Origin: Inquilinus limosus DSM 16000 | GTDB lineage: Bacteria > Pseudomonadota > Alphaproteobacteria > DSM-16000 > Inquilinaceae | Assembly: GCF_000423185.1 (NCBI RefSeq) | Contig: NZ_AUHM01000013.1 | Coordinates: 124,001-188,000 of the forward strand | DNA: 64,000 nucleotides | Direction of reading: 5' to 3' | Part shown: one piece after another, positions 28,268-35,606 of the stretch | Layout of the letters: every line of letters starts with the position of its first letter | Numbering within the stretch: the stretch's first letter is position 1 | Notes under the pieces: generated by a model | Seen by the model: only the letters and a program-made list of their open reading frames with translations | What the model was told of the DNA's origin: nothing | The model's database searches: none | Program-made: the position numbers and the translations under genes

Positions 28268-29494
28268 ATGACGCTTCATCCTACCAGGATGCTCGATTCC
28301 GCCGAGATCATCTGCTGGCTGCTCGGGCCCGCACGCGCCCTGCCCTCGCCGGCCCCGCTGCTGCAGGAGCTGGCCCAGCGCCTCGTCCAGGCCGGCTATC
28401 CGCTGTGGCGGCTGACCTTCCACCTGCCGCAGTTCCACCCGCTGATCAGCGCCGCCACCTATGAGTGGCGGGCCTCGGCCCCTGAGGCGCGCGAGATCCG
28501 GTTCGAGCGCGAGCGGGCCGACGGCGAGATGTATCACAACAGCCCGATCGGGGAGATGCACCGGACGGGCGCGATGGTCCGACGGCGGCTGACCGGCCCC
28601 GAGGCCAATATCGAGTTCCCGCTGCTGGCGGAACTGCACGCCGAGGGAGCGGCGGACTATGTGCTGATGCCGATGCGTTTCGGCACCGACCAGCGGACCA
28701 CCGGCTTCGGCATGGTCTCCGACATTCCGGATGGATTTTCGGACGATCAGATCGCTCTGGTGCAGCACATCCTGCCCGCGCTCGGCGCCGTCTGCGAGAT
28801 CATGGTCGACCGGCAGAAGATGGCGCATCTGCTCGACACCTATGTCGGGCGCGAGGCCAGCCGGCGGATCCTGGAGGGCGAGGTGGTGCGCGGCGGCGCC
28901 CGGTCGCTGGAGGCGGTGATCCTGTTCTGCGACATGCGCGGCTTCACCGCCCGGGCCGAGGCGACGCCGCGCGATGCCCTGCTGCAGCTGATGAACGAGT
29001 ACTTCACCATCGTCGTCGGCGCGGTGCACGGCGCCGGCGGCGAGGTGCTGAAGTTCATGGGCGACGGCGTCCTCGCCATCTTCCGCCTCGGCGACGGCGA
29101 GGCGGCGGAGGAAGCCTGCGCCCGCGGCCTGATCGGCGCTCTGGACGCCTTCGCCGGCCTCGACGCCCTGAACGACCGCCGCCGGGCCGAGGGGCTGGAC
29201 GCGATCGAGGCGGGAATCGCGCTGCATGTCGGCGAGGTGATCTTCGGCAATATCGGCGCGCCGGACCGGCTCGACTTCACCGTGGTCGGGCCGGAGGTGA
29301 ACCGGGCGGCGCGTATCGAGCAAATGACCAAGCTGATCGGCCGGCGCATCCTGACCTCGTCCCGCTTCGCCGAGCTGTGCCCGGTGCGCCTGATCTCCTG
29401 CGGCACCCGCCGCCTGCGCGGCGTGCCGCAGCCGCAGGAGCTGTTCACGCCGGCCGCCGAGCTGCGCGGCGAGACGATTCCCAACGCGGCGTAG
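28268..29494 (+). CDS. Class III adenylate cyclase with N-terminal sensory-type domain
   Basis: A 408-residue protein. Residues 1-200 form an uncharacterised N-terminal domain typical of rhizobial cyclases (PLWRLTFHLPQFHPLI). Residues 215-385 are a class III nucleotide cyclase domain: LFCDMRGFTARAEA with metal Asp, KFMGDGVLAIF with the second metal Asp and base-recognition Lys, and LDFTVVGPEVNRAARI with the adenine-specifying Asp and the transition-state Asn/Arg. It should make cAMP in the cytosol. It is divergent from the thaumatin-like gene, with a 101-bp gap between the starts. A start at 28289 is also possible. Confidence 0.88.
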   Translation: MTLHPTRMLDSAEIICWLLGPARALPSPAPLLQELAQRLVQAGYPLWRLTFHLPQFHPLISAATYEWRASAPEAREIRFERERADGEMYHNSPIGEMHRTGAMVRRRLTGPEANIEFPLLAELHAEGAADYVLMPMRFGTDQRTTGFGMVSDIPDGFSDDQIALVQHILPALGAVCEIMVDRQKMAHLLDTYVGREASRRILEGEVVRGGARSLEAVILFCDMRGFTARAEATPRDALLQLMNEYFTIVVGAVHGAGGEVLKFMGDGVLAIFRLGDGEAAEEACARGLIGALDAFAGLDALNDRRRAEGLDAIEAGIALHVGEVIFGNIGAPDRLDFTVVGPEVNRAARIEQMTKLIGRRILTSSRFAELCPVRLISCGTRRLRGVPQPQELFTPAAELRGETIPNAA

Positions 29495-29510
29495 CTCCGC
29501 TAAGACGACC

Positions 29511-30248
29511 TCAGGAAAACAGCGAGCCGCCGTTGACCGCGATCGTCTGGCCGGTCATGTAGCCGTTGCCCGCGAGCAGCAGGACCGCCTGCGCGATCTC
29601 GTCACCCGTTCCGGTTCGCCCGACCGGAATGCGGGCGGCAGCACCGGCCTCGATCAGCGGCCTCCCCATCTCCGTGTCGATCAGGCCCGGCGCCACGGCG
29701 TTGACCGTCACGCCCTCCGGCGCGAGCCGCAGGGCATAGCCGCGCGTCAGGCCTTCGAGCCCGGCCTTGGATGCGGCATAGGCAATGCTGACCGAGCCGG
29801 AGCCGATGCGGGCTCCGATCGAGGAGATATTGACGATCCGGCCCCAGCGCCGCGCCCGCATGCCCGGCAGGACGGCCTGGGTGCAGAGAAAGGCGGATTT
29901 CAGATTGACCGCGATGGCGCGGTCGAAATCCTCTTCCGTGATGTCGTCGAGGCCGCGGACAGCCGCCATGCCGGCATTGTTGACCAGGATGTCGACCGGG
30001 CCGAGCTGTTCCTCCACGTCACGGACCATGTTCTGCACCGCGGTTCGAAGCGAAACGTCGGCGCCGAAAGCGGCGGCGCGGCCACCGCCTTTGCGAATGG
30101 CTTCGACGACGACCTCCGCCTCCTCGGCACGGCTGCGATAGTTCACGGCGACCGCAGACCCCGCCTCGGCCAAGGCCAGGGCGACCGCCTTGCCGATGCC
30201 GCGCGAGCCGCCGGTGACCAGGGCCACCCGGTTCTTCAGGTCAGTCAT
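29511..30248 (-). CDS. SDR-family oxidoreductase (FabG-like)
   Basis: A 245-residue short-chain dehydrogenase/reductase. The NAD(P)-binding motif is TGGSRGIG, followed by NNAG and the catalytic YAASKAG, with the closing PGLIDTEM. The length and TVNAVAPG segment match 3-oxoacyl-ACP reductase-like enzymes; the actual substrate is unknown. It follows the aminotransferase gene by 23 bp and is convergent with the cyclase. Confidence 0.9.
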   Translation of the reverse strand: MTDLKNRVALVTGGSRGIGKAVALALAEAGSAVAVNYRSRAEEAEVVVEAIRKGGGRAAAFGADVSLRTAVQNMVRDVEEQLGPVDILVNNAGMAAVRGLDDITEEDFDRAIAVNLKSAFLCTQAVLPGMRARRWGRIVNISSIGARIGSGSVSIAYAASKAGLEGLTRGYALRLAPEGVTVNAVAPGLIDTEMGRPLIEAGAAARIPVGRTGTGDEIAQAVLLLAGNGYMTGQTIAVNGGSLFS

Positions 30249-30271
30249 GCCCTGCAGTCTAACACCCGAAC

Positions 30272-31585
30272 CTACCCGGCGGTCGAGCCGGTGACGGCGG
30301 CCAGCGCCTGCACCAGACGATCGAGATCGGCCTCCTGCGTGTAGAGGGCCGGCGTCACCCGGATGCACTGGCCGGCCGCGACGCCGGCGCGCCGCACCGT
30401 CAGGACGCCATGCGTGTCGCGCAGCGTCGCCACGATCGCGTCGTTCGCCGCCTTGTCGGACCGCCCCGCCAGGCGGAACGAGGTGATCGCGCCATAGCTG
30501 CCGGGCTCGTCCGGGGTCAGGATCTGCAGGTCCTTGAACCCTTTGGCCCGCGACACCCAATAGTCGCGCAGATGGCGCAGCCGCGCCTGCTTCCGAGCCG
30601 CGCCGATCTCCTGGTGCAGGGCGATCGCCTGCGGCACGGCCAGCACCGCGGCGAAGTTCACCGTGCCGGTGTGGACACGGGAGCGGATATCGGCCTCCGG
30701 CCAGTCCTCGTCGGCCATGTCGCGATCGATGTCGGGCAGCCGGTCCTTGCGGATATAAAGGAAGCCCACGCCCAGCGGCGCGCCGATCCATTTGTGCAGG
30801 TTGAAGCCGACGAAATCGGCGCCGAGATCGGTCACTGCGAAGTCGATCTGGCCCCAGGAATGGGCGGCATCGACGATCACATCCACGCCGCGCGCCTTGG
30901 CCATGGCCGCGATCTCGGCGACCGGGATCACGAGTCCGGTGCGGTGGCTGAGCTGGGTCAGCAGCAGCAGGCGCGCCTTGGGGTTGGCGGCGAGGACCTG
31001 CTCATAGGCGTCCAGCACGGCCTGGCGCGTCGCCGGCTCCGGCAGCGCGAACTTCACCACCTCGACGCCGCGTCGGGCCTTCAGCGCGTTCATCGCGTAC
31101 TGCATCGAATCATAGTCGAGATCGGAATAGATCACCGCGTCGCCTGGCTGCAGCCGGTTGTAGTTGCCGATCAGCAGTTGCAGCGCCTCGGTCGCGCCGC
31201 GGGTCAGGGCGATCTCCTCCGGCGCCGCGCCGACCGCCATGGCTACGGCCTGCCGAACCTTCTCCAGATCCGCGCCCGACTTGGCCCGCGCGTAGAAGGA
31301 GTTGTCGCGGTTGACCATGTCGGTCAGGCGCAGGTACTCGCGCCGCACCGGCTCGGCCATGATGCCCCAGTAGCCGTTCTCCAGATTGGTGATCTCGCCG
31401 GTCACCGCATAGAGCTTGCGCACCTCGTCCCAATAGGCGCCTTTCCGGGCGAGATCGGCTGCGGTTCCCTCGGGCGCGGCCGGAAGCACGGCCGCGTCGG
31501 CGGTCCCGGTGCGCGTCAGCGCCGCAGCGGCGACCAGGCTGCCGACCAGGGTCCGCCGGCGGATCGCGAAGGCAGTGTCGATCAT
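30272..31585 (-). CDS. Class V aminotransferase (isopenicillin N epimerase-like) with Tat-type signal
   Basis: A 437-residue fold-type I PLP enzyme. The N-terminus MIDTAFAIRRRTLVGSLVAA followed by ALTRTGTADA is a twin-arginine-type export signal, odd for a PLP enzyme. The Schiff-base Lys is in GFNLHKWIGAP, and the PLP Asp in DAAHSWGQ. TRGATEALQLLI is the glycine/threonine phosphate cup. Related enzymes are annotated as isopenicillin N epimerases or cysteine desulfurase-like. The real reaction is unknown. It is divergent from the MoxR gene. Confidence 0.85.
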   Translation of the reverse strand: MIDTAFAIRRRTLVGSLVAAAALTRTGTADAAVLPAAPEGTAADLARKGAYWDEVRKLYAVTGEITNLENGYWGIMAEPVRREYLRLTDMVNRDNSFYARAKSGADLEKVRQAVAMAVGAAPEEIALTRGATEALQLLIGNYNRLQPGDAVIYSDLDYDSMQYAMNALKARRGVEVVKFALPEPATRQAVLDAYEQVLAANPKARLLLLTQLSHRTGLVIPVAEIAAMAKARGVDVIVDAAHSWGQIDFAVTDLGADFVGFNLHKWIGAPLGVGFLYIRKDRLPDIDRDMADEDWPEADIRSRVHTGTVNFAAVLAVPQAIALHQEIGAARKQARLRHLRDYWVSRAKGFKDLQILTPDEPGSYGAITSFRLAGRSDKAANDAIVATLRDTHGVLTVRRAGVAAGQCIRVTPALYTQEADLDRLVQALAAVTGSTAG

Positions 31586-31740
31586 CGGTCTCTCCCTTTT
31601 CGAAGTCGCCGGAAGGAACCATGTCGGTGGCGAAGGATTGACGACGGGCCAATGACAGCTCGGTGACGGCCCGCGGCAGTGGTGAGACTGGCCCCTGCCC
31701 GTCCATGCCCGTATTCTGCCGGAAAACTGGGATTCGTCCG

Positions 31741-32682
31741 ATGAACGCTGCCGCCCTGCCCGCCTCCGTCGAGGAGACCCTCGCCCTGCTGTCGCGCGGC
31801 GACTATGTCGCCGACCGGCCGCTGGCGACCGCGCTGTTCCTCGCCCTCAGGCTGAAGCGGCCGCTGTTCCTGGAGGGCGAGGCCGGCGTCGGCAAGACCG
31901 AGATCGCCAAGGTGCTGGCCACGACGCTGGGCCGGCGCCTGGTCCGGCTGCAGTGCTATGAAGGCCTCGACATCGCCGCTGCGGTCTATGAGTGGAACTA
32001 CCAGCGCCAGATGCTGGAGATCCGCCTGGCCGAGGCCGGCGGCATGCAAGACCGCGACCAGCTGTCCAGCGACATCTTCGCCGAGCGTTTCCTGATCCGC
32101 CGTCCGCTCTTACAGGCGCTGGAGCCGGATGTCGCCGGCCCGGCCGTGCTGCTGATCGACGAGTTGGACCGCACCGACGAACCCTTCGAGGCCTTCCTCC
32201 TGGAGGTGCTGTCCGATTTCCAGGTGACGATCCCGGAGCTCGGCACCATCAAGGCGGCCGAGCCGCCGATCGTCATCGTCACCTCGAACCGCACCCGCGA
32301 GATCCACGACGCGCTGAAGCGCCGCTGCTTCTACCACTGGGTCGACTATCCGACGGCGGAGCGCGAGCGCGCCATCCTGCACGCCAAGGCGCCGAACACG
32401 CCGGAGGCGCTGAGCGCCCAGATTGTCGCCTTCGTGCAGAAGCTGCGCCGGATGGACCTGTTCAAGCAGCCGGGCGTGGCCGAGACTCTGGACTGGGCCC
32501 AGGCGCTGACCGAGCTGGACGTGCTGGAGCTGGACCCCGACGTGGTGCGCGACACGCTCGGCACCATCCTGAAATACCAGGACGACATCGAGCGCATCCA
32601 GGGCGCCGAGGCGGCGCGGCTCCTGTCCGAGATGCGGGCGGAGATCAACGCCGCGGCCGCCGCGGTGTCGATGCCGGTATGA
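31741..32682 (+). CDS. MoxR-family AAA+ ATPase (CoxD-like)
   Basis: A 313-residue AAA+ ATPase. Walker A is EGEAGVGKTEIAK, Walker B LLIDELDRTDE, and sensor 1 lies in VTSNRTREIHD. It matches the CoxD branch of MoxR proteins. CoxD acts with the VWA protein CoxE in maturing the CO dehydrogenase active site, so it fits the coxGSLM genes about 5 kb upstream. It overlaps the next gene by 4 bp (ATGA). Confidence 0.88.
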   Translation: MNAAALPASVEETLALLSRGDYVADRPLATALFLALRLKRPLFLEGEAGVGKTEIAKVLATTLGRRLVRLQCYEGLDIAAAVYEWNYQRQMLEIRLAEAGGMQDRDQLSSDIFAERFLIRRPLLQALEPDVAGPAVLLIDELDRTDEPFEAFLLEVLSDFQVTIPELGTIKAAEPPIVIVTSNRTREIHDALKRRCFYHWVDYPTAERERAILHAKAPNTPEALSAQIVAFVQKLRRMDLFKQPGVAETLDWAQALTELDVLELDPDVVRDTLGTILKYQDDIERIQGAEAARLLSEMRAEINAAAAAVSMPV

Positions 32683-33245
32683 GCGACGGCGGATTCGCCC
32701 CGATCCCGACCGACCGCCTGCTCCTGCGGCGTTTCGCGGCGCGGGATGCCGAGACGTTCCGCGCCTATCGAGACGATCCCGAGATCGCGCGCTGGCAGGG
32801 CTGGGACGGCTGCAGCCGGGAGGAGGCCGGGGCCTTCGTCGCCGAGATGGAAGCCGCCCCTTACGGCCGGCCGGGCCGATGGTTTCAGATCGCCGTAGCC
32901 GACCGGGCGGACGACCGGCTGCTGGGCGACATCGGCGTTCATGTCCTCGCCGCGGAGCCGCGGCTGTCGGAGCTCGGCGTCACCTTCGCCCGCGGCGCCC
33001 AGGGACGCGGCCATGCGACCGAGGCGCTACGGGCCCTGATCCGCCGTCTGTTCACGGAGGAGACCCGGCACCGGCTGCACGCGTCGATCGATCCGCGCAA
33101 CGCCCGCTCCGTCGCCCTGTTCGAGCGGCTGGGCTTCCGACGCGAGTCGCATTTCCGGCGCTCGGTCTGGGCCAAGGGCGAGTGGTGCGACGACGTCGTT
33201 TACGCGCTGCTGGCCGAGGAGTGGAGCGGCCGACATGCCGGCTGA
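32679..33245 (+). CDS. GNAT-family N-acetyltransferase (RimJ/RimL-like)
   Basis: A 188-residue acetyltransferase_3 domain: TDRLLLRRFAARDAETF at the start, the acetyl-CoA loop ARGAQGRGHATEALRAL, and NARSVALFERLGFRRE near the end. It is inserted between coxD-like and coxE-like genes and overlaps both (4 and 11 bp), so it is made with them. Whether it modifies a Cox protein or is unrelated is unknown. Confidence 0.88.
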   Translation: MSDGGFAPIPTDRLLLRRFAARDAETFRAYRDDPEIARWQGWDGCSREEAGAFVAEMEAAPYGRPGRWFQIAVADRADDRLLGDIGVHVLAAEPRLSELGVTFARGAQGRGHATEALRALIRRLFTEETRHRLHASIDPRNARSVALFERLGFRRESHFRRSVWAKGEWCDDVVYALLAEEWSGRHAG

Positions 33246-34509
33246 GCCCGCCGCGGCCGAGAAGGGCCGCCTCGCCCTCAACGTCATGCAGTTCTGCCGC
33301 GCCCTGCGCGCCGCCGGCCTGCCGGTCGGGCCCGGCCGCACCTTGGCGGCGCTGGAAGCGCTGGAGATCGTTGGCGTGGGAAGCCGGCAGGACGTCTACT
33401 GGGCGCTGCACGCGACGCTGGTGAACCGGCGCGACCAGCGCGAGATCTTCGACCAGGCGTTCCACCTGTTCTGGCGCAACCCGGACATGTTGAAGCGCGC
33501 CATGACGCTGATGCTGCCGCAGATCCAAACCGGCAAGGAAGAGGAGCGCGCGGTCAACCGGCGGGTCGCCGAGGCCTTCGCCGACCGGCGCCAGCCCGGC
33601 CGCGGCGAGGCGTCCGAGGACGCGAAGGAGCCGCCGGAGCTGGAGGTCGATGCCAGCCTGACCTTCTCCGAACGCGAGAAGCTGCAGCACAAGGATTTCG
33701 AGCAGATGAGCGCCGAGGAGCTGGCCCGCGCCCGGGCGGCCATTGCGCGCTTTCGCCTGCCGGTGCGCGACGTGCCGACCCGGCGGTACAACCCCCATCA
33801 CACCGCGGCGCTGATCGACATGCGCCGGACGCTGCGGCAGTCGCTGCGCGCAGGCGGCCATTCCATCGACCTGGCCCGGCGCATCCGCCGGACCCGGCCG
33901 CCGCCGCTGGTGGTGCTGTGCGACATCTCCGGTTCGATGAGCCAGTATTCGCGCATGCTGCTGCATTTCCTGCACGCGGTGACGACCGAGCGCGACCGCG
34001 TGCACAGCTTCGTCTTCGGCACAAGGCTGACCAACATCACCCGGCAGCTGCGCCGCCGCGACGTCGACGACGCGCTCGACCGCGTCGGCCGGGCGGCGCA
34101 GGACTGGGGCGGCGGCACCCGCATCGGCGCCTGCCTGGCCGAGTTCAACCGGGTCTGGGGCCGCCGCGTGCTGGCCCAGGGCGCCGTGGTGCTGCTGATC
34201 ACCGATGGGCTCGACCGCGACGCCGGCGACCGGTTGGAGGCCGAGATCGATCGGCTGCACCGGAGCTGCCGTCGCCTGATCTGGCTCAACCCCCTGTTGC
34301 GCTGGGACGGTTATGCGCCAAAATCTATGGGAGCCCGTGCCTTGATGCCGCATGTCGACGAGTTCCGCCCGGTGCACAGCCTGGCCAGCCTGGCCGCGCT
34401 GATCGACGTGCTGGCCGAGGCCCCGGTCCACGGTGACAGGCGCATGGCCAAGTGGCGAAGCCTCGCCAGCGGATCAAACCATGCGCTGGGAGACCAAGCG
34501 CATGGGTAA
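33235..34509 (+). CDS. CoxE-like von Willebrand factor A domain protein
   Basis: A 424-residue VWA_CoxE protein. The MIDAS motif is LCDISGSMSQYSR at about residue 225. The N-terminal half is helical and charged (AEELARARAAIARFRLPVRDVPTRRY). It partners with the MoxR ATPase in cofactor maturation of molybdenum hydroxylases. The last residues (from about LASGSNHALG on) and the stop codon are encoded inside a large inverted repeat (34469-34519), suggesting that the natural C-terminus was altered by insertion of that element. Confidence 0.88.
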   Translation: MPAEPAAAEKGRLALNVMQFCRALRAAGLPVGPGRTLAALEALEIVGVGSRQDVYWALHATLVNRRDQREIFDQAFHLFWRNPDMLKRAMTLMLPQIQTGKEEERAVNRRVAEAFADRRQPGRGEASEDAKEPPELEVDASLTFSEREKLQHKDFEQMSAEELARARAAIARFRLPVRDVPTRRYNPHHTAALIDMRRTLRQSLRAGGHSIDLARRIRRTRPPPLVVLCDISGSMSQYSRMLLHFLHAVTTERDRVHSFVFGTRLTNITRQLRRRDVDDALDRVGRAAQDWGGGTRIGACLAEFNRVWGRRVLAQGAVVLLITDGLDRDAGDRLEAEIDRLHRSCRRLIWLNPLLRWDGYAPKSMGARALMPHVDEFRPVHSLASLAALIDVLAEAPVHGDRRMAKWRSLASGSNHALGDQAHG

Positions 34510-34519
34510 TTTGATCCGC
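34469..34519. repeat. Large interrupted inverted repeat over the coxE-like stop codon
   Basis: Outer arms GCGGATCAAA (34469-34478) and TTTGATCCGC (34510-34519) are perfect, and inside them ATGCGCT (34481-34487) pairs with AGCGCAT (34497-34503). The stop codon TAA at 34507-34509 lies within the structure. It could act as a terminator-like or RNA-stabilising hairpin. Confidence 0.8.
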
Positions 34520-34532
34520 AACTTATAGAGTA

Positions 34533-34558
34533 GCGATCTGGTCCTCGGACCAGATCGC
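34533..34558. repeat. 26-bp palindrome upstream of the first xdhC gene
   Basis: GCGATCTGGTCC - TC - GGACCAGATCGC: 12-bp perfect arms around a 2-bp centre. It ends about 20 bp before the xdhC ATG at 34579, so it may be an operator or an mRNA hairpin in front of the ribosome site CAGGAGGTGG. Confidence 0.85.
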
Positions 34559-34578
34559 GGCCAGCAGGAGGTGGTTCG

Positions 34579-34899
34579 ATGACCGATCGTGACGACGTTC
34601 TGGCCCAGGCCGCGTCCTGGGCCGCCGAGGGGCGCCGGGTGGCGCTGGCCACCGTGGTCTCGACCTGGGGCTCCTCGCCGCGCCCCGCCGGCAGCCAGCT
34701 GGTGATCGACGGCGACGGCCGGATGGAGGGTTCGGTCTCCGGCGGCTGCATCGAAGGCGCCGTGGTGCGCGAGGCGCTGGAGGTGATGGATGACGGCAAG
34801 CCGCGCCTGCTCGATTTCGGTGTGACCGACGAGCAGGCCTGGGAGGTTGGCCTGGCCTGCGGCGGCAAGGTCCAGGTCTTCGTCGAGCGGCTTTCATGA
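34579..34899 (+). CDS. XdhC/CoxI-family protein, N-terminal piece as its own gene
   Basis: A 106-residue protein covering only the XdhC_CoxI domain (ATVVSTWGSSPRPAGSQLVI, then VSGGCIEGAVVREAL). XdhC chaperones bind and sulfurate the Mo cofactor for xanthine-oxidase-family enzymes. The ATG has the strong site AGGAGGTGG. The stop overlaps the start of the second XdhC-type gene (ATGA at 34896), so the two halves are made together as separate chains. A clean 4-bp overlap with a real start codon argues against a sequencing frameshift. Confidence 0.85.
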   Translation: MTDRDDVLAQAASWAAEGRRVALATVVSTWGSSPRPAGSQLVIDGDGRMEGSVSGGCIEGAVVREALEVMDDGKPRLLDFGVTDEQAWEVGLACGGKVQVFVERLS

Positions 34900-35606
34900 A
34901 GCTCGCCCTTCTTCAGGCGCTGCAGGCGGCACGGGCGGAGCATCGCGCCGCCGCGCTCGTCACCGACCTGATGACCGGCGCCCAGGCGCTGTGGGTCGAC
35001 GGCACGGCGACGGACGATGTCGCGGTCGACGACGCCGTTCGCGCCGCCGTGCAGGAGGCGATCCGGCACAACCGCAGCCGCATCACGCCGGACGGAAGGC
35101 TGTTCATCCACGCCTTCGTGCCGCCGCTGCGGCTGGCGATCATCGGCGCCGTCCACATCGCCCAGGCGCTGGCGCCGATCGCGGCGATCGCCGGTTATGA
35201 CGTCACCGTGATCGATCCACGCCGCGCCTTCGCCTCGGACGAGCGCTTCCCGGGCGTGAAGGTCAGCACGGAATGGCCGGATGATGGGCTCGCGGCGCTG
35301 AAGCCGGATGCCCGCACCGCGGTCGTCACCCTGACCCATGACCCGAAGCTGGACGACCCCGCGCTGGACGTGGCGCTGCGGTCCCCGGCCTTCTACATCG
35401 CCGCGCTCGGAAGCCGGAAGACGCATGCCGGGCGGGTCGAGCGGCTGACGGCCCGCGGCCACGGGGCGGAGGCGCTGGCCCGGATCCATGGGCCGGCCGG
35501 CCTCGCCATTGGCGCGGTGTCGCCGGCCGAGATCGCGATCGCCGTGATGGCGCAGATGACCGCCGTGCTGCACGGGGCCGAGCCTCACGGAAAGGTGCCC
35601 GCGTGA
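34896..35606 (+). CDS. XdhC-family protein, Rossmann-domain piece
   Basis: A 236-residue protein with a short CoxI-like N-terminal part (residues 1-85) and the XdhC Rossmann domain (LAIIGAVHIAQALAPIAAIAGYDVTVIDPR, YIAALGSRKTHAGRV). The usual GAxH motif is present. It probably works with the preceding 106-residue XdhC piece to insert a sulfurated Mo cofactor in CoxL. It overlaps the MoCF/MobA gene by 4 bp. Confidence 0.88.
   Translation: MKLALLQALQAARAEHRAAALVTDLMTGAQALWVDGTATDDVAVDDAVRAAVQEAIRHNRSRITPDGRLFIHAFVPPLRLAIIGAVHIAQALAPIAAIAGYDVTVIDPRRAFASDERFPGVKVSTEWPDDGLAALKPDARTAVVTLTHDPKLDDPALDVALRSPAFYIAALGSRKTHAGRVERLTARGHGAEALARIHGPAGLAIGAVSPAEIAIAVMAQMTAVLHGAEPHGKVPA

Noticed and set aside
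34579-35606. XdhC split as a sequencing frameshift
   Set aside because: The junction has a proper TGA/ATG overlap, both parts have full domains, and the second repeats a short CoxI-like start, so two genes are more likely.
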